64,000 bases of DNA from CAYVOV01 sp964453525. Lineage in GTDB: Bacteria > Chloroflexota > Dehalococcoidia > Dehalococcoidales > UBA2162. Position 1 is the stretch's first letter; each line of letters starts with the position of its first letter. Positions 1-7,952 of this stretch are shown piece by piece. Under the pieces are notes generated by a model. That model was not told the DNA's origin. It saw only the letters and a list, made by a program, of their open reading frames with translations, and did not search any database. Both the position numbers and the translations under genes were made by a program. Where the stretch lies: the NCBI GenBank assembly GCA_964453525.1, contig CAYVOV010000009.1:1-64000 (forward strand), in the 5' to 3' direction.

Positions 1-665
<665 letters not shown>

Positions 666-751
666 TGTTTCAGATTTGGTATTAGACCACTTTCAGTTGT
701 GAAATCTGCCCGTGGAGGGCTTGTGGGAGGTCGTTTGTAATTTAATAGAGA

Positions 752-883
752 ATGAAACTTCGCGACATAATCGCGATAATCATCGTTTCGCAACTGATAT
801 TCGCGAATGCACAGTATTTAATAGGAGCTATAGTTGTGTTCGCAAGTATTCAGGCGATATGGCGAGTGGCTGGTAATATTTAA
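752..883 (+). CDS. Small hydrophobic (membrane) protein, 43 aa, unrecognised
   Basis: An ATG at 752 opens a 43-codon frame ending in TAA at 881-883, just before a strong terminator (901-932). The product starts MKLRDIIAIII and is almost entirely hydrophobic, with two likely membrane segments (about residues 5-19 and 22-37) and a short charged tail (WRVAGNI). An in-frame TAG lies just upstream, so the ATG is the only start. The Shine-Dalgarno is weak (GAGA). It sits where a 5S rRNA would be expected, between the 23S gene and the terminator, and may be co-transcribed with the rRNA. I do not recognise the family; coding is inferred from composition and position only. Confidence 0.5.
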   Translation: MKLRDIIAIIIVSQLIFANAQYLIGAIVVFASIQAIWRVAGNI

Positions 884-900
884 TGTGTTGTTTATCAGCG

Positions 901-932
901 AAAAGGGGGAGCATTTCTGCTCCCCCTTTTTT
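901..932 (+). terminator. Rho-independent terminator after the rRNA unit
   Basis: A perfect 13-bp stem pairs AAAAGGGGGAGCA (901-913) with TGCTCCCCCTTTT (918-930) around a 4-nt loop, and the T-run continues to 932. This is a strong intrinsic terminator for the 23S transcript and the small ORF at 752-883. Confidence 0.9.
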
Positions 933-956
933 CACATCTGTCATTGCTCTATTAAT

Positions 957-1032
957 CCGTCATTCCGTACTTGATACGGAATCCAGTTATTATTGGATTA
1001 CTAGATTCCCGCCTGCGCGGGAATGACATCGG
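957..1032. repeat. Dispersed palindromic repeat (GTCATTCC... type)
   Basis: The segment starts TCCGTCATTCCGTAC and ends GCGGGAATGACA, so the two ends are imperfect inverted copies (GTCATTCC / GGAATGAC). It contains the inner palindromes GTACTTGATAC and CCCGCCTGCGCGGG. It is non-coding and separates the rRNA terminator from the duplicated 23S tail. Confidence 0.7.
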
Positions 1033-1040
1033 GGATTAAC

Positions 1041-1075
1041 GGTCGAGGGCTTGACCTGTTTCAGAGTTGATATTA
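1041..1075 (+). repeat. Duplicated scrap of the 23S rRNA 3' end
   Basis: The 35 bases from 1041 repeat the sequence that ends the 23S gene and its immediate 3' flank (645-679), with about three mismatches, all near the right end. The shared core begins GGTCGAGGGCTTGACC. It is followed at once by its own terminator hairpin (1088-1116). It looks like the tail of a former second rRNA end, brought in by recombination or left after duplication or deletion. Confidence 0.85.
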
Positions 1076-1087
1076 GGTAAATTTCAT

Positions 1088-1116
1088 AGCCAGCTACTAA
1101 AGCTGGCTTTTTGTTT
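1088..1116 (+). terminator. Rho-independent terminator
   Basis: Stem AGCCAGC (1088-1094) pairs with GCTGGCT (1102-1108), loop TACTAAA, followed by TTTTGTTTT. It lies just after the duplicated 23S tail, so it may be the original terminator of an rRNA unit. Confidence 0.85.
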
Positions 1117-1172
1117 TCTCCCCACCTACAGCCCTCAGGGCGTCTGCGGGTTATCTATGGTTACTAAAATAT

Positions 1173-2663
1173 TTACCAGGTAGTGATCCTTAGAACGTCA
1201 GGGTCAAAAACAATACGTCGAATACTACGTTTATCATCGCGGGGAACCATAAATTCTTGTTTATCTGAGGGTGGGTTAGGCACATCCGACATAAAGGGGA
1301 AAGCACCCTGGGGTGATTCATTCACTGTTCCTTTAGTTTTAATGAATCGCACATATACTCCGTAGTCAATGTTAAACAATTCGTATCTTTCACCAGGGCG
1401 ATCCTTATGAGAATAGAATCCTGACAATTTGTGTAATACGCGTTCATTCAATAACCTAATCAATACTGGAGATTGGGCTTTCGAAGCTTCTACCATAAAA
1501 GTTCGAGACTTATATCCCTTAATGAGATAGTTTATTATAAATATCAGAGCTTTATTGGAATCGATATCGTATCGAATGTTGACATATTTTGCGTAATCGA
1601 ACCAACTAGAAGCTGCATCATGAATGTGAGGTATACTAATAGCTCTTGTAACTCCTTGCTGGCGATAGCCTTCCCAAAATGCCTTGCTGAAAATGCATAG
1701 GAAGTCTCTACAATTACCTTCAGCAGCACGCACTAATTCAATAAATGAACTTTTTTGAGTGAATATATCCAATATTCTCTTAGCTTTCTCCTCGGGTGTT
1801 ACCGCCAAATCCCAATGGAGTTCTACCCCAAGGTGATTATATAAAACTTCTGAGAAGAAGCCCGTAATCAAGTCTGGATTCTCGTCATAGATTAAGTAAG
1901 AATCACAATCCAGTATGTTGGTGATATCAGCACCAACATGTATGCCTATTATTTCTTCATCTGATTGTTTTGAGAGCTGGTATTGATAATTTACAGCGAG
2001 CAGTTTGATACAAACTTCTGGGATAGTCATGATCGCTCTTTTCAGGTATTCAGCAACATAGGGTTGCGCCGATATCGGAATTTGTGACCATTCGTCGATT
2101 ATTATAAATAAATGATCTATACGTAAATCAGCTAGGATTGCTCTCAAGGACTCGTAGATTTGCCTGTAGTTGAATGTGGGTTTGATAATTTCCTCCGCCA
2201 GCGAAGGTTCCATCTGCGTTGCAAGGCCATGAATAATAGTACCTAATGCTTTTTGCTGTAAATCAGCTGGAGGCATTTCCATATTAATTGCCTTATCAAG
2301 CATATAGGTGCCAATATCATCGAGTAGAGTTCGAAAATACTTTTGCGCAACCTGCTCTGGTTTTTCTGTTAAGCTAATTAATCCACTACCTAATAATCTG
2401 CAATCTATGTAATGAGTAACCTCGCCTTTGCCACCGAGTTTTTCTTCTAAGACGCGAAACATATGAGTCTTGCCCGTACCTCGCCGACCTAACACCAACT
2501 GGGAATCAGGAGTCATAGCTCGGGAAGCTAAGTCAGTATGCACATACGTTTCAGCTAGTTTTTCAACACTGAGTTGTTTCTCTGCATGTTGGTAAATTGC
2601 ATTGACCGCCTTTGCAAAGTTATCACTATTTAGATTTGGTTTCACCCATTCTTTCGTGTTCAT
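1173..2663 (-). CDS. P-loop AAA+ ATPase, ORC/Cdc6-like (496 aa)
   Basis: The protein carries a Walker A motif (LGRRGTGKTH) near residue 60 and a Walker B motif (HLFIIIDEWS) near residue 190, followed by a long C-terminal region rich in winged-helix-like sequence. The pattern resembles lone 'ORC-CDC6 family' or STAND-like ATPases found singly in bacterial genomes, often in variable regions. I start it at the ATG of MNTKEWVK (2663); a TTG 12 bases upstream would add four residues (MHGI), and neither has a good Shine-Dalgarno. The gene stands alone, is AT-richer than the core genes and lies in a repeat-rich stretch beside the rRNA end, so horizontal acquisition is plausible. Substrate and role are not visible; defence or plasmid-type partitioning are only guesses. 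Confidence 0.8.
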   Translation of the reverse strand: MNTKEWVKPNLNSDNFAKAVNAIYQHAEKQLSVEKLAETYVHTDLASRAMTPDSQLVLGRRGTGKTHMFRVLEEKLGGKGEVTHYIDCRLLGSGLISLTEKPEQVAQKYFRTLLDDIGTYMLDKAINMEMPPADLQQKALGTIIHGLATQMEPSLAEEIIKPTFNYRQIYESLRAILADLRIDHLFIIIDEWSQIPISAQPYVAEYLKRAIMTIPEVCIKLLAVNYQYQLSKQSDEEIIGIHVGADITNILDCDSYLIYDENPDLITGFFSEVLYNHLGVELHWDLAVTPEEKAKRILDIFTQKSSFIELVRAAEGNCRDFLCIFSKAFWEGYRQQGVTRAISIPHIHDAASSWFDYAKYVNIRYDIDSNKALIFIINYLIKGYKSRTFMVEASKAQSPVLIRLLNERVLHKLSGFYSHKDRPGERYELFNIDYGVYVRFIKTKGTVNESPQGAFPFMSDVPNPPSDKQEFMVPRDDKRSIRRIVFDPDVLRITTW

Positions 2664-2811
2664 GATCCCATGCAAAAATGATATCTAGCTTCTCATTTGA
2701 ATTATACCATAGGACTGTTAAGAGGGGGCTTTCGCCCCTTTTTCTTTTTCTTCTTTTTTCGAATCCCTCTCAATCTCCCTTTACGAGAGGGATAAGCCTA
2801 ATAATGGGGTG

Positions 2812-2880
2812 TTTCTAAGAGGGGCGTTAGCCCCTCTTGGCTTCATTAAGGGCGGAGGGTGGGAATAGATATATAAAAGG
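2812..2880. repeat. Dispersed repeat, copy A (partner at 44471-44541)
   Basis: The segment from TTTCTAAGAGGGG to GGGAATAGATATAT recurs at about 44471-44541 with the shared core TTAAGGGCGG and GGGAATAGATATAT. It contains the palindrome AGAGGGGC/GCCCCTCT. It is non-coding. Confidence 0.75.
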
Positions 2881-2899
2881 GGGATGGGAGTGGATAAGT

Positions 2900-3056
2900 T
2901 GATAGAGATTGCCACGTCCGCCGGAGGCGGACTCGCAATGACAAATGAAGGCTGGAGATTGCCACGTCGCTGCGCTCCTCGCAATGACATGTGAAAGTTA
3001 GAGATTCTTCGCGGAGTTTACCCTGAGCATAGACGAAGGGCTCAGAATGACAGGAG
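2900..3056. repeat. Cluster of GAGATTGCCACG / CGCAATGACA repeats
   Basis: Two adjacent units of the form GAGATTGCCACGTC...CTCGCAATGACA are followed by a related unit GAGATTCTTCGCGG...CTCAGAATGACAGG. Each unit is an imperfect palindrome. Similar units occur near 10756-10900, 26216-26290 and 49497-49700, always between genes. No coding potential. Confidence 0.75.
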
Positions 3057-3064
3057 GGTGATTT

Positions 3065-3262
3065 TCACTTCTTCCAGAACTTCCTGTAGAGTTCCAGCAG
3101 TGTAATGTTCAGGACAAGGGCGAAGACTGCCGGAATTGCCAGTAGCCACAGGTTATCATTTAAATTTATTCCCTGCCTGGCGGTGACTGCCAGGACGATA
3201 AAGGTTACTATAACACCTACGATTACGCAGGAAACAGCCATTACTATATATTCTTTAATCAT
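3065..3262 (-). CDS. Small two-helix membrane protein, 65 aa
   Basis: The product (MIKEYIVMAV...) has two strongly hydrophobic segments at about residues 5-28 and 37-55, split by a short polar loop (TARQGINLNDN), and a basic tail RKFWKK. Both ends are likely cytoplasmic by the positive-inside rule. I do not recognise a family. It stands alone between repeats, so the call rests on its length, membrane pattern and clean start. Confidence 0.55.
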   Translation of the reverse strand: MIKEYIVMAVSCVIVGVIVTFIVLAVTARQGINLNDNLWLLAIPAVFALVLNITLLELYRKFWKK

Positions 3263-3374
3263 AGTGTGAAGAATTATAGATTATTGGCAGGCAGAGCACA
3301 AATTTTTTCTGTTGAGCCGGCAATCCACCTGCTGTATAATTTCTTCACCCGTCCAATTTTTATAAACAATGCGG

Positions 3375-3537
3375 CCTTGCCTTAAAAGTCATTCTGGAGT
3401 CCGCCTCTGGCGGACGAAGAATCTCAGGGTGGGGAGTCAAGGTAATCCCCTCCTTCCTGAGACCCTTCGCGGAGTTTACACTGAGTGGAGCGAATGTGCT
3501 CCAGGGTGACAGGAACACGCGACTTTTAGGGCAAGAC
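3375..3537. mobile_element. 163-bp MITE, copy 1
   Basis: The element begins CCTTGCCTTAAAAGTC and ends GACTTTTAGGGCAAGAC, giving imperfect terminal inverted repeats of about 15 bp. A second copy of identical length and about 95% identity is at 63701-63863. This copy is flanked by 12-bp direct repeats, TAAACAATGCGG (3363-3374) and TAAACAATGCTG (3538-3549), one mismatch, as expected of a target-site duplication. It has no coding capacity, so it must have been moved in trans. The right-hand duplication includes an ATG just before the downstream acetyltransferase. Confidence 0.85.
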
Positions 3538-3561
3538 TAAACAATGCTGAAAGGGGACGAC

Positions 3562-4044
3562 ATGGCGAATATTGAATATATGGAAACGGATGGTCAGGGT
3601 CTGGATTTAACTGTCTCCCTGAGGCAAAAGCTCATTGATTACCACAAGGCGAACGCTCCGGACTATTTTTACCAGCGTTATGCCGAAATGGACGTCCTCA
3701 GAAGCACCGAGTTAATGCTGGAAAAGTTCGGGAAAGAATCTATACGTGTAGACCTTGCCCGTGATACGGAAACCGGTGAGCTTGTCGGCTACTGCATCAG
3801 CACTATATCCGGGGATAAACAGGGTGAGATAGCCTCAATTTATGTCGAGCCCGATTACCGTCGGGCAGGTATCGGCGATAATTTTATGAAAAAAGCGCTG
3901 CGCTGGATGGACGAGCGCTCGGTATTAAAGAAGGTACTGGGGGTCGGCGCCGGGAACGAAGCCGTATTTGCTTTTTACAGTCGGTACAATTTCTATCCCA
4001 GAGCTTATATCCTGGAACAGGTCGAGGCCGGAGAAGAGAAATAA
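3562..4044 (+). CDS. GNAT family N-acetyltransferase (160 aa)
   Basis: This is a single-domain GNAT protein. The acetyl-CoA-binding motif A is seen in SIYVEPDYRRAGIGDNFM (R-x-x-G-x-G/A-type loop), and the C-terminal FYSRYNFYPRA is the usual motif B. I prefer the ATG at 3562 (MANIEYME), which has a good Shine-Dalgarno (AAAGGGG). An ATG at 3544 lies inside the target duplication of the neighbouring MITE, so it was probably created or copied by that insertion. The acceptor substrate is unknown. The gene converges on the CPBP protease gene with 7 bp between them. Confidence 0.85.
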   Translation: MANIEYMETDGQGLDLTVSLRQKLIDYHKANAPDYFYQRYAEMDVLRSTELMLEKFGKESIRVDLARDTETGELVGYCISTISGDKQGEIASIYVEPDYRRAGIGDNFMKKALRWMDERSVLKKVLGVGAGNEAVFAFYSRYNFYPRAYILEQVEAGEEK

Positions 4045-4051
4045 ATCACTT

Positions 4052-4693
4052 TCAGGAATTCACCAGGACCAGAAAGACGATGTTAATGAACAGGTGCATG
4101 ATGAATGCCGGCCAGTAGGAGTCGCCCCGGTAGCAGACGTATCCGAAATATATCCCGGTGATAATCGTACTCAGTGTTTCAAGTCCCGGCTTACCGAAAT
4201 GGGCAATAACGAACGGGATAGCCTGTATTAATATACTTCCTTCTTTATACCTGTCTTTCAACCCGAATAGGAGGAAGCCTCGAAACAGAAACTCCACTGC
4301 AAGAAGGCCGATAAAAGTCTCGATTGAATAATTCAGCAGGCTAAACGACTCTTCTACATAGTAGCTCTGAAGAGAGGAGTTGCTGGAAGCCGCATAGAGA
4401 ATGGGAAAGACAATAAGACAGAACAGCACAACATGAAAACTCCATACCCGTGGCTTTCCAATCCTGAGACCGAAGTCCAGAGGATTTCGGCGTAACAGAA
4501 CAACAATAACTATCAGCGGTATTATGGCAAAATAGATGAGTGAGCTGAACCATTTACTCCAGACCTGACAGTAATGCTCGAGAATCAGCAGAAGTGAGGC
4601 AAAGCAGATAACAATTGCTTCGTTCTTATTCCCGGCTAAAAAGCTATATAAAGCCTGAAACTCTTTTTTCGTAAAAGCTAGCAACGGACTCAA
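4052..4693 (-). CDS. CPBP family intramembrane metalloprotease
   Basis: A 213-residue polytopic membrane protein with the CPBP (CAAX protease/bacteriocin-processing) signature in its C-terminal half: VEFLFRG (E-x-x-x-R), FVIAHFG (F-x-x-x-H) and MHLFINIV (H-x-x-x-N). These residues form the glutamate/histidine active site of this family. The usual first motif has two adjacent glutamates; here it is VE, so one glutamate is absent. The start is a TTG at 4693 with a weak ribosome-binding site and no internal ATG before the catalytic part. The substrate is not known. Confidence 0.8.
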   Translation of the reverse strand: MSPLLAFTKKEFQALYSFLAGNKNEAIVICFASLLLILEHYCQVWSKWFSSLIYFAIIPLIVIVVLLRRNPLDFGLRIGKPRVWSFHVVLFCLIVFPILYAASSNSSLQSYYVEESFSLLNYSIETFIGLLAVEFLFRGFLLFGLKDRYKEGSILIQAIPFVIAHFGKPGLETLSTIITGIYFGYVCYRGDSYWPAFIMHLFINIVFLVLVNS

Positions 4694-4811
4694 TTCAGAT
4701 AAAAGTATTTAATAAAAATCCTGACTTGGTACTCAGTGTAAGTCAGTACCCGTCCTTTTTTCAAGTAGATAGATTACTTTGACAAACAGCCCCCTTTAGA
4801 AATTTCCCCCC

Positions 4812-4911
4812 ACATGCCAAAGAACTCCCGCGTGCCATAGTCCCGATTTCATCGGGACTGCGGCCAGACCACTACCCTCAGAGTGACAGGGATGTACGAC
4901 TTTTAGGGCAA
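4812..4911. repeat. Degenerate repeat carrying a MITE-like right end
   Basis: This non-coding stretch ends CAGAGTGACAGGGATG then GACTTTTAGGGCAA, which matches the right end of the 163-bp MITE (3521-3534). A matching left end is not evident, so it is a truncated or diverged relative. It also holds the palindrome TCCCGATTTCATCGGGA. Confidence 0.5.
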
Positions 4912-4939
4912 CCCACTCTAACGGGGAAATTTTTATTAT

Positions 4940-4973
4940 GAGATGGGGCGGCGCTACCGCGCCGCCCCATCTC
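4940..4973. repeat. Perfect 15-bp GC-rich hairpin
   Basis: GAGATGGGGCGGCGC (4940-4954) pairs perfectly with GCGCCGCCCCATCTC (4959-4973) around the loop TACC. No T-run follows on either strand, so it is not a classic terminator. A second inverted repeat follows at 4984-5052, with arms CCCCTCTCCAGCCAG and CTGGCTGGAGAGGGG. Both lie in the 490-bp gap before ligA. Confidence 0.7.
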
Positions 4974-5145
4974 TCTTATACACCCCCTCTCCAGCCAGAA
5001 CCACTGTGAATGAATGAGGAGTGTTATCCTGGCTGGAGAGGGGTCTGGGGTGAGGTAAAAATTACCAACCTAACACAAACATATCTATCTTTATCATCTC
5101 CTGTCTAAGGATGGAATTGTACAAATCGGGTGAAGGATTGTGAGG

Positions 5146-5183
5146 TTGATTGACAGGCCATATGCTATAATATTGGCATCTTA
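5146..5183 (+). promoter_or_regulatory. Extended -10 promoter of ligA
   Basis: TGCTATAAT (5163-5171) is an extended -10 element only 11 bases before the ligA ATG. No well-spaced -35 is present (TTGATT at 5146 gives a 14-bp gap; TTGACA at 5150 a 10-bp gap). Transcription would start about 5 bases from the ATG, so ligA is probably read from a nearly leaderless mRNA; no Shine-Dalgarno precedes it. Confidence 0.5.
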
Positions 5184-7237
5184 TGAATAATAAGGCTGAA
5201 ATAGAAAACAGAATTGAAAAGCTGAAGGCTCAGATTAATCATCATAACTACCGCTATCACGTGCTGGACAGCCCCGAAATAAGCGATGCTGAATATGATG
5301 AGCTGATGAAAGAGCTGAAGCGGCTGGAGGAGGATAATCCGGAGTTCCTCACTCCTGACTCGCCTACCCAGCGGGTAGGCGCTGAGCCGGTGGAAGCCTT
5401 TGGCGTTGTCGAGCATCGGTACCCCATGCTGTCTCTGGGCAATGTATTTTCAAAAGAAGAACTGTTAGCCTGGTATAACCGGACACTAAAACTTGCTGAG
5501 AGTGAGCAATTCAGCTTTGCCTGTGAGCACAAGATGGACGGCTTGGCGGTAGCTCTCACCTATGAAAATGGACAGCTTGTTACTGGCGCTACCCGGGGCG
5601 ACGGCTACCGCGGGGAAAACATAACCCAGAACTTGAGGACAATAAGGAGTATACCTCTGTCCGTTACCGGTGACGTGCCGCCTAGGTTCGAGGCACGGGG
5701 CGAGGTGTTCTTGCCCAAAGCCGGGTTCCGTAAGCTGAATAAGGACAGAGAGGAGGAAGGGCAGCCCCTTTTTGCCAATCCGAGAAACGCCGCTGCCGGT
5801 TCGGTGCGGCAGCTTGACCCGCGTATCACCGCCAGGCGCCCGCTTGATATCTACATTTACGCTCTTGGCTATGCAGAAGGCAGAGTAATGCCGGAGACTC
5901 ACTGGGAAACAATGGAATACCTGAAATCACTCGGATTCAAGGTTAATCCCAACAATGCTCTGTGTGAGAATATCAGCCAAGTAGAGGAATATTACGATAA
6001 CTGGTTGGCGAAGAAGGAAAGTCTGCCCTATGAAGCCGATGGCGTCGTGGTGAAAATAAATTCGCTGGCTTTACAGGATAGATTGGGAGATGTGGGCCGG
6101 GAGCCGAGATGGGCGATAGCCTATAAATTCCCGGCGATACAGGGCACTACCCTGCTCAAGGAAATCGGCATCAGCGTCGGCAGGACCGGCACCATGAACC
6201 CTTATGCCATCCTTGAGCCTGTTCGGGTCGGTGGGGTAACAATCAAGCAGGCAGCCCTGCATAACGAGGACGATATCAGGCGTAAGGATATCCGCGAAGG
6301 CGACCGCGTCCTGGTGCAGCGTGCCGGTGAGGTTATACCGGAGGTGGTCGGTCCGACTCCCGAGAGCAGGGAGAGCCCGGCGCGAAAACCTGAATTCAGC
6401 CTGCTGGACAAACTTGAGAAGAATGAGCAGGGACAGCCCGTCTGTCCGGAGTGCGGAGGACTGGTCATTAAACCCGATGATGAGGTTATGTATTATTGTA
6501 CCAATGCCGCCTGTCCCGCCCAGGCGCAGCAGCGGATAGAGCTTTTTGTTTCCCGGGGCGCAATGGATATCAGGGGGATTGGGGAAAGCCTGAGCGCGAT
6601 TTTGTTCAACAACGGCCTGGTAAAGGACATCGCCGATATTTATGACCTCAAGAATAAGAGAGAGCAGCTACTTGGGCTGGAGGGAATGGGAGAAAAGAGC
6701 GTGGATAACCTGCTCGAGGCAATCGAAAACAGCAAGGACAGGTCACTGGCAAGGGTTATACTTGCTCTGGGGATACGCCACGTCGGCGGTGAGATGGCGC
6801 AGCTTCTCGCCGACAATTTTAAGGACCTCGATGACCTCGCTGAGGCTTGCGAAGAGAAGCTGATGTCTATACCCACCGTCGGTCCGAAGATTGCCGAAAG
6901 TATTATTGCTTTCTTCGGGCAGAAGAAAAACCGTGATATTATCAGGAGGCTGAGGGATGCCGGAGTCTGGCCAAAGAGTGAAGGAGCCAGACTCGAAGGG
7001 CTACCTCTTGCCGGTAAGGAGTTTGTTATCACCGGCCGGCTGGAGGCATTCAGCAGGCAGCAGGCGTCTGAAAGAATAAAAGCCCTCGGCGGCGTTACCA
7101 AGGATAACGTTACCAGGAATACCACCTACCTGGTGGTAGGAGAGGAGCCAGGCTCAAAACTGACCCGTGCCGAATCTCTCGGCACTGAGATTATTAATGA
7201 AGATAGATTTCTGGAAATCATCGGGGAAAAAAAATAG
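5183..7237 (+). CDS. ligA: NAD+-dependent DNA ligase
   Basis: LigA seals nicks between Okazaki fragments and in repair, using NAD+ as adenylate donor. The 684-residue length is normal. Domains in order are Ia (HNYRYHVLDSPEISDAEYD, residues 21-39), the adenylation domain with the nucleophile lysine K117 in KMDG, the OB fold, a four-cysteine zinc finger (CPECGG ... CTNAACP), the helix-hairpin-helix region (LEGMGEKSV, IRHVGG, PTVGPKIA) and a C-terminal BRCT domain beginning near PLAGKEFVITGRLE. All expected catalytic elements are present. pth follows only 4 bases after its stop, so the two are probably co-transcribed. Confidence 0.98.
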   Translation: MNNKAEIENRIEKLKAQINHHNYRYHVLDSPEISDAEYDELMKELKRLEEDNPEFLTPDSPTQRVGAEPVEAFGVVEHRYPMLSLGNVFSKEELLAWYNRTLKLAESEQFSFACEHKMDGLAVALTYENGQLVTGATRGDGYRGENITQNLRTIRSIPLSVTGDVPPRFEARGEVFLPKAGFRKLNKDREEEGQPLFANPRNAAAGSVRQLDPRITARRPLDIYIYALGYAEGRVMPETHWETMEYLKSLGFKVNPNNALCENISQVEEYYDNWLAKKESLPYEADGVVVKINSLALQDRLGDVGREPRWAIAYKFPAIQGTTLLKEIGISVGRTGTMNPYAILEPVRVGGVTIKQAALHNEDDIRRKDIREGDRVLVQRAGEVIPEVVGPTPESRESPARKPEFSLLDKLEKNEQGQPVCPECGGLVIKPDDEVMYYCTNAACPAQAQQRIELFVSRGAMDIRGIGESLSAILFNNGLVKDIADIYDLKNKREQLLGLEGMGEKSVDNLLEAIENSKDRSLARVILALGIRHVGGEMAQLLADNFKDLDDLAEACEEKLMSIPTVGPKIAESIIAFFGQKKNRDIIRRLRDAGVWPKSEGARLEGLPLAGKEFVITGRLEAFSRQQASERIKALGGVTKDNVTRNTTYLVVGEEPGSKLTRAESLGTEIINEDRFLEIIGEKK

Positions 7238-7241
7238 CAAT

Positions 7242-7823
7242 ATGAAACTGATTGTCGGACTGGGTAATCCGGGAAAAGACTACGCCGGCAGCCTGCATAA
7301 CATCGGCTTCAGGTGCGTCAGTTACTTTGCCCGCAGGCACAAAATCAGGTTCGACAAATCACAGGGGAAAGCCCGCATCGGCAGAGGCGAGATAGCCGGT
7401 ATCCCGGTGGTACTAGCCAGACCGCAGACCTATATGAACCGGAGCGGGGAATCGGTAGTCCGCCTGGTCAGGAAATACAAGGTGAAGCTCGAAGACCTCC
7501 TTATCATCTATGATGATATGGACCTCCCTTTCGGCAAAATCCGTATCAGAGAGGGCGGTGGTTCCAGCGGACACAAAGGCATGAATTCTATCATCAATGA
7601 ACTGGATAGTGAAGAATTTCCCCGCCTCCGGGTGGGTATCGGCCGTCCCACCTCCTCCAACGGCTCGCCCGGGGACACAAACGCCGATGTAGTTACCTAT
7701 TTGTTAGGTGACATGCCTGCCGGGGATAAGAAAGCTATCAACAGGATTCTACCCGGGGTGAGCGAAGCCATATACACTATAATTACAGAAGACCTGACAA
7801 CAGCGATGAATAAGTATAATTAA
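7242..7823 (+). CDS. pth: Peptidyl-tRNA hydrolase
   Basis: Pth frees tRNA from peptidyl-tRNAs that drop off the ribosome. Family motifs are present: GLGNPGKDYAGSLHNIGF at the N-terminus with the catalytic histidine, TYMNRSG, and DDMDLPFGKIRIREGGGSSG with the conserved aspartate and glycine-rich loop. The start is the ATG at 7242, giving 193 residues, the usual length; an earlier in-frame start would overlap ligA and precede the fold. It sits 4 bp behind ligA. Confidence 0.97.
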   Translation: MKLIVGLGNPGKDYAGSLHNIGFRCVSYFARRHKIRFDKSQGKARIGRGEIAGIPVVLARPQTYMNRSGESVVRLVRKYKVKLEDLLIIYDDMDLPFGKIRIREGGGSSGHKGMNSIINELDSEEFPRLRVGIGRPTSSNGSPGDTNADVVTYLLGDMPAGDKKAINRILPGVSEAIYTIITEDLTTAMNKYN

Positions 7824-7868
7824 ACGGGTGTGAAGAGGGGGCTTCGCCCCCTAAACTGCAGGGGGTTT

Positions 7869-7944
7869 AAGAGGGACGAAGTCCCTCTTCTTAAAAAATT
7901 CCCCTTCCCTTTGGTAAAGGGAAGGGGATTAAGGGGATAGGATT
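7869..7944. repeat. 76-bp dispersed repeat, copy A (upstream of mtnA)
   Basis: The segment beginning AAGAGGGACGAA and ending AAGGGGATAGGATT recurs at 26327-26402 in the same orientation with about four mismatches. It contains two palindromes (AGAGGGAC/GTCCCTCT and CCCTTCCCTTT/AAAGGGAAGGG). Its end supplies the purine-rich AGGGGATAGGA just before the mtnA start. A separate GGGGGC/GCCCCC hairpin sits at 7836-7850. Confidence 0.85.
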
Positions 7945-7952
7945 ATACAAAA

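Noticed and set aside
5150..5171. TTGACA at 5150 as the -35 of ligA
   Set aside because: It is only 10 bp from TATAAT, too close to act as its partner; the extended -10 is the better explanation.
5257..5902. Antisense open frames within ligA
   Set aside because: They lie wholly inside a gene with clear homology and have serine/proline-rich shadow composition.
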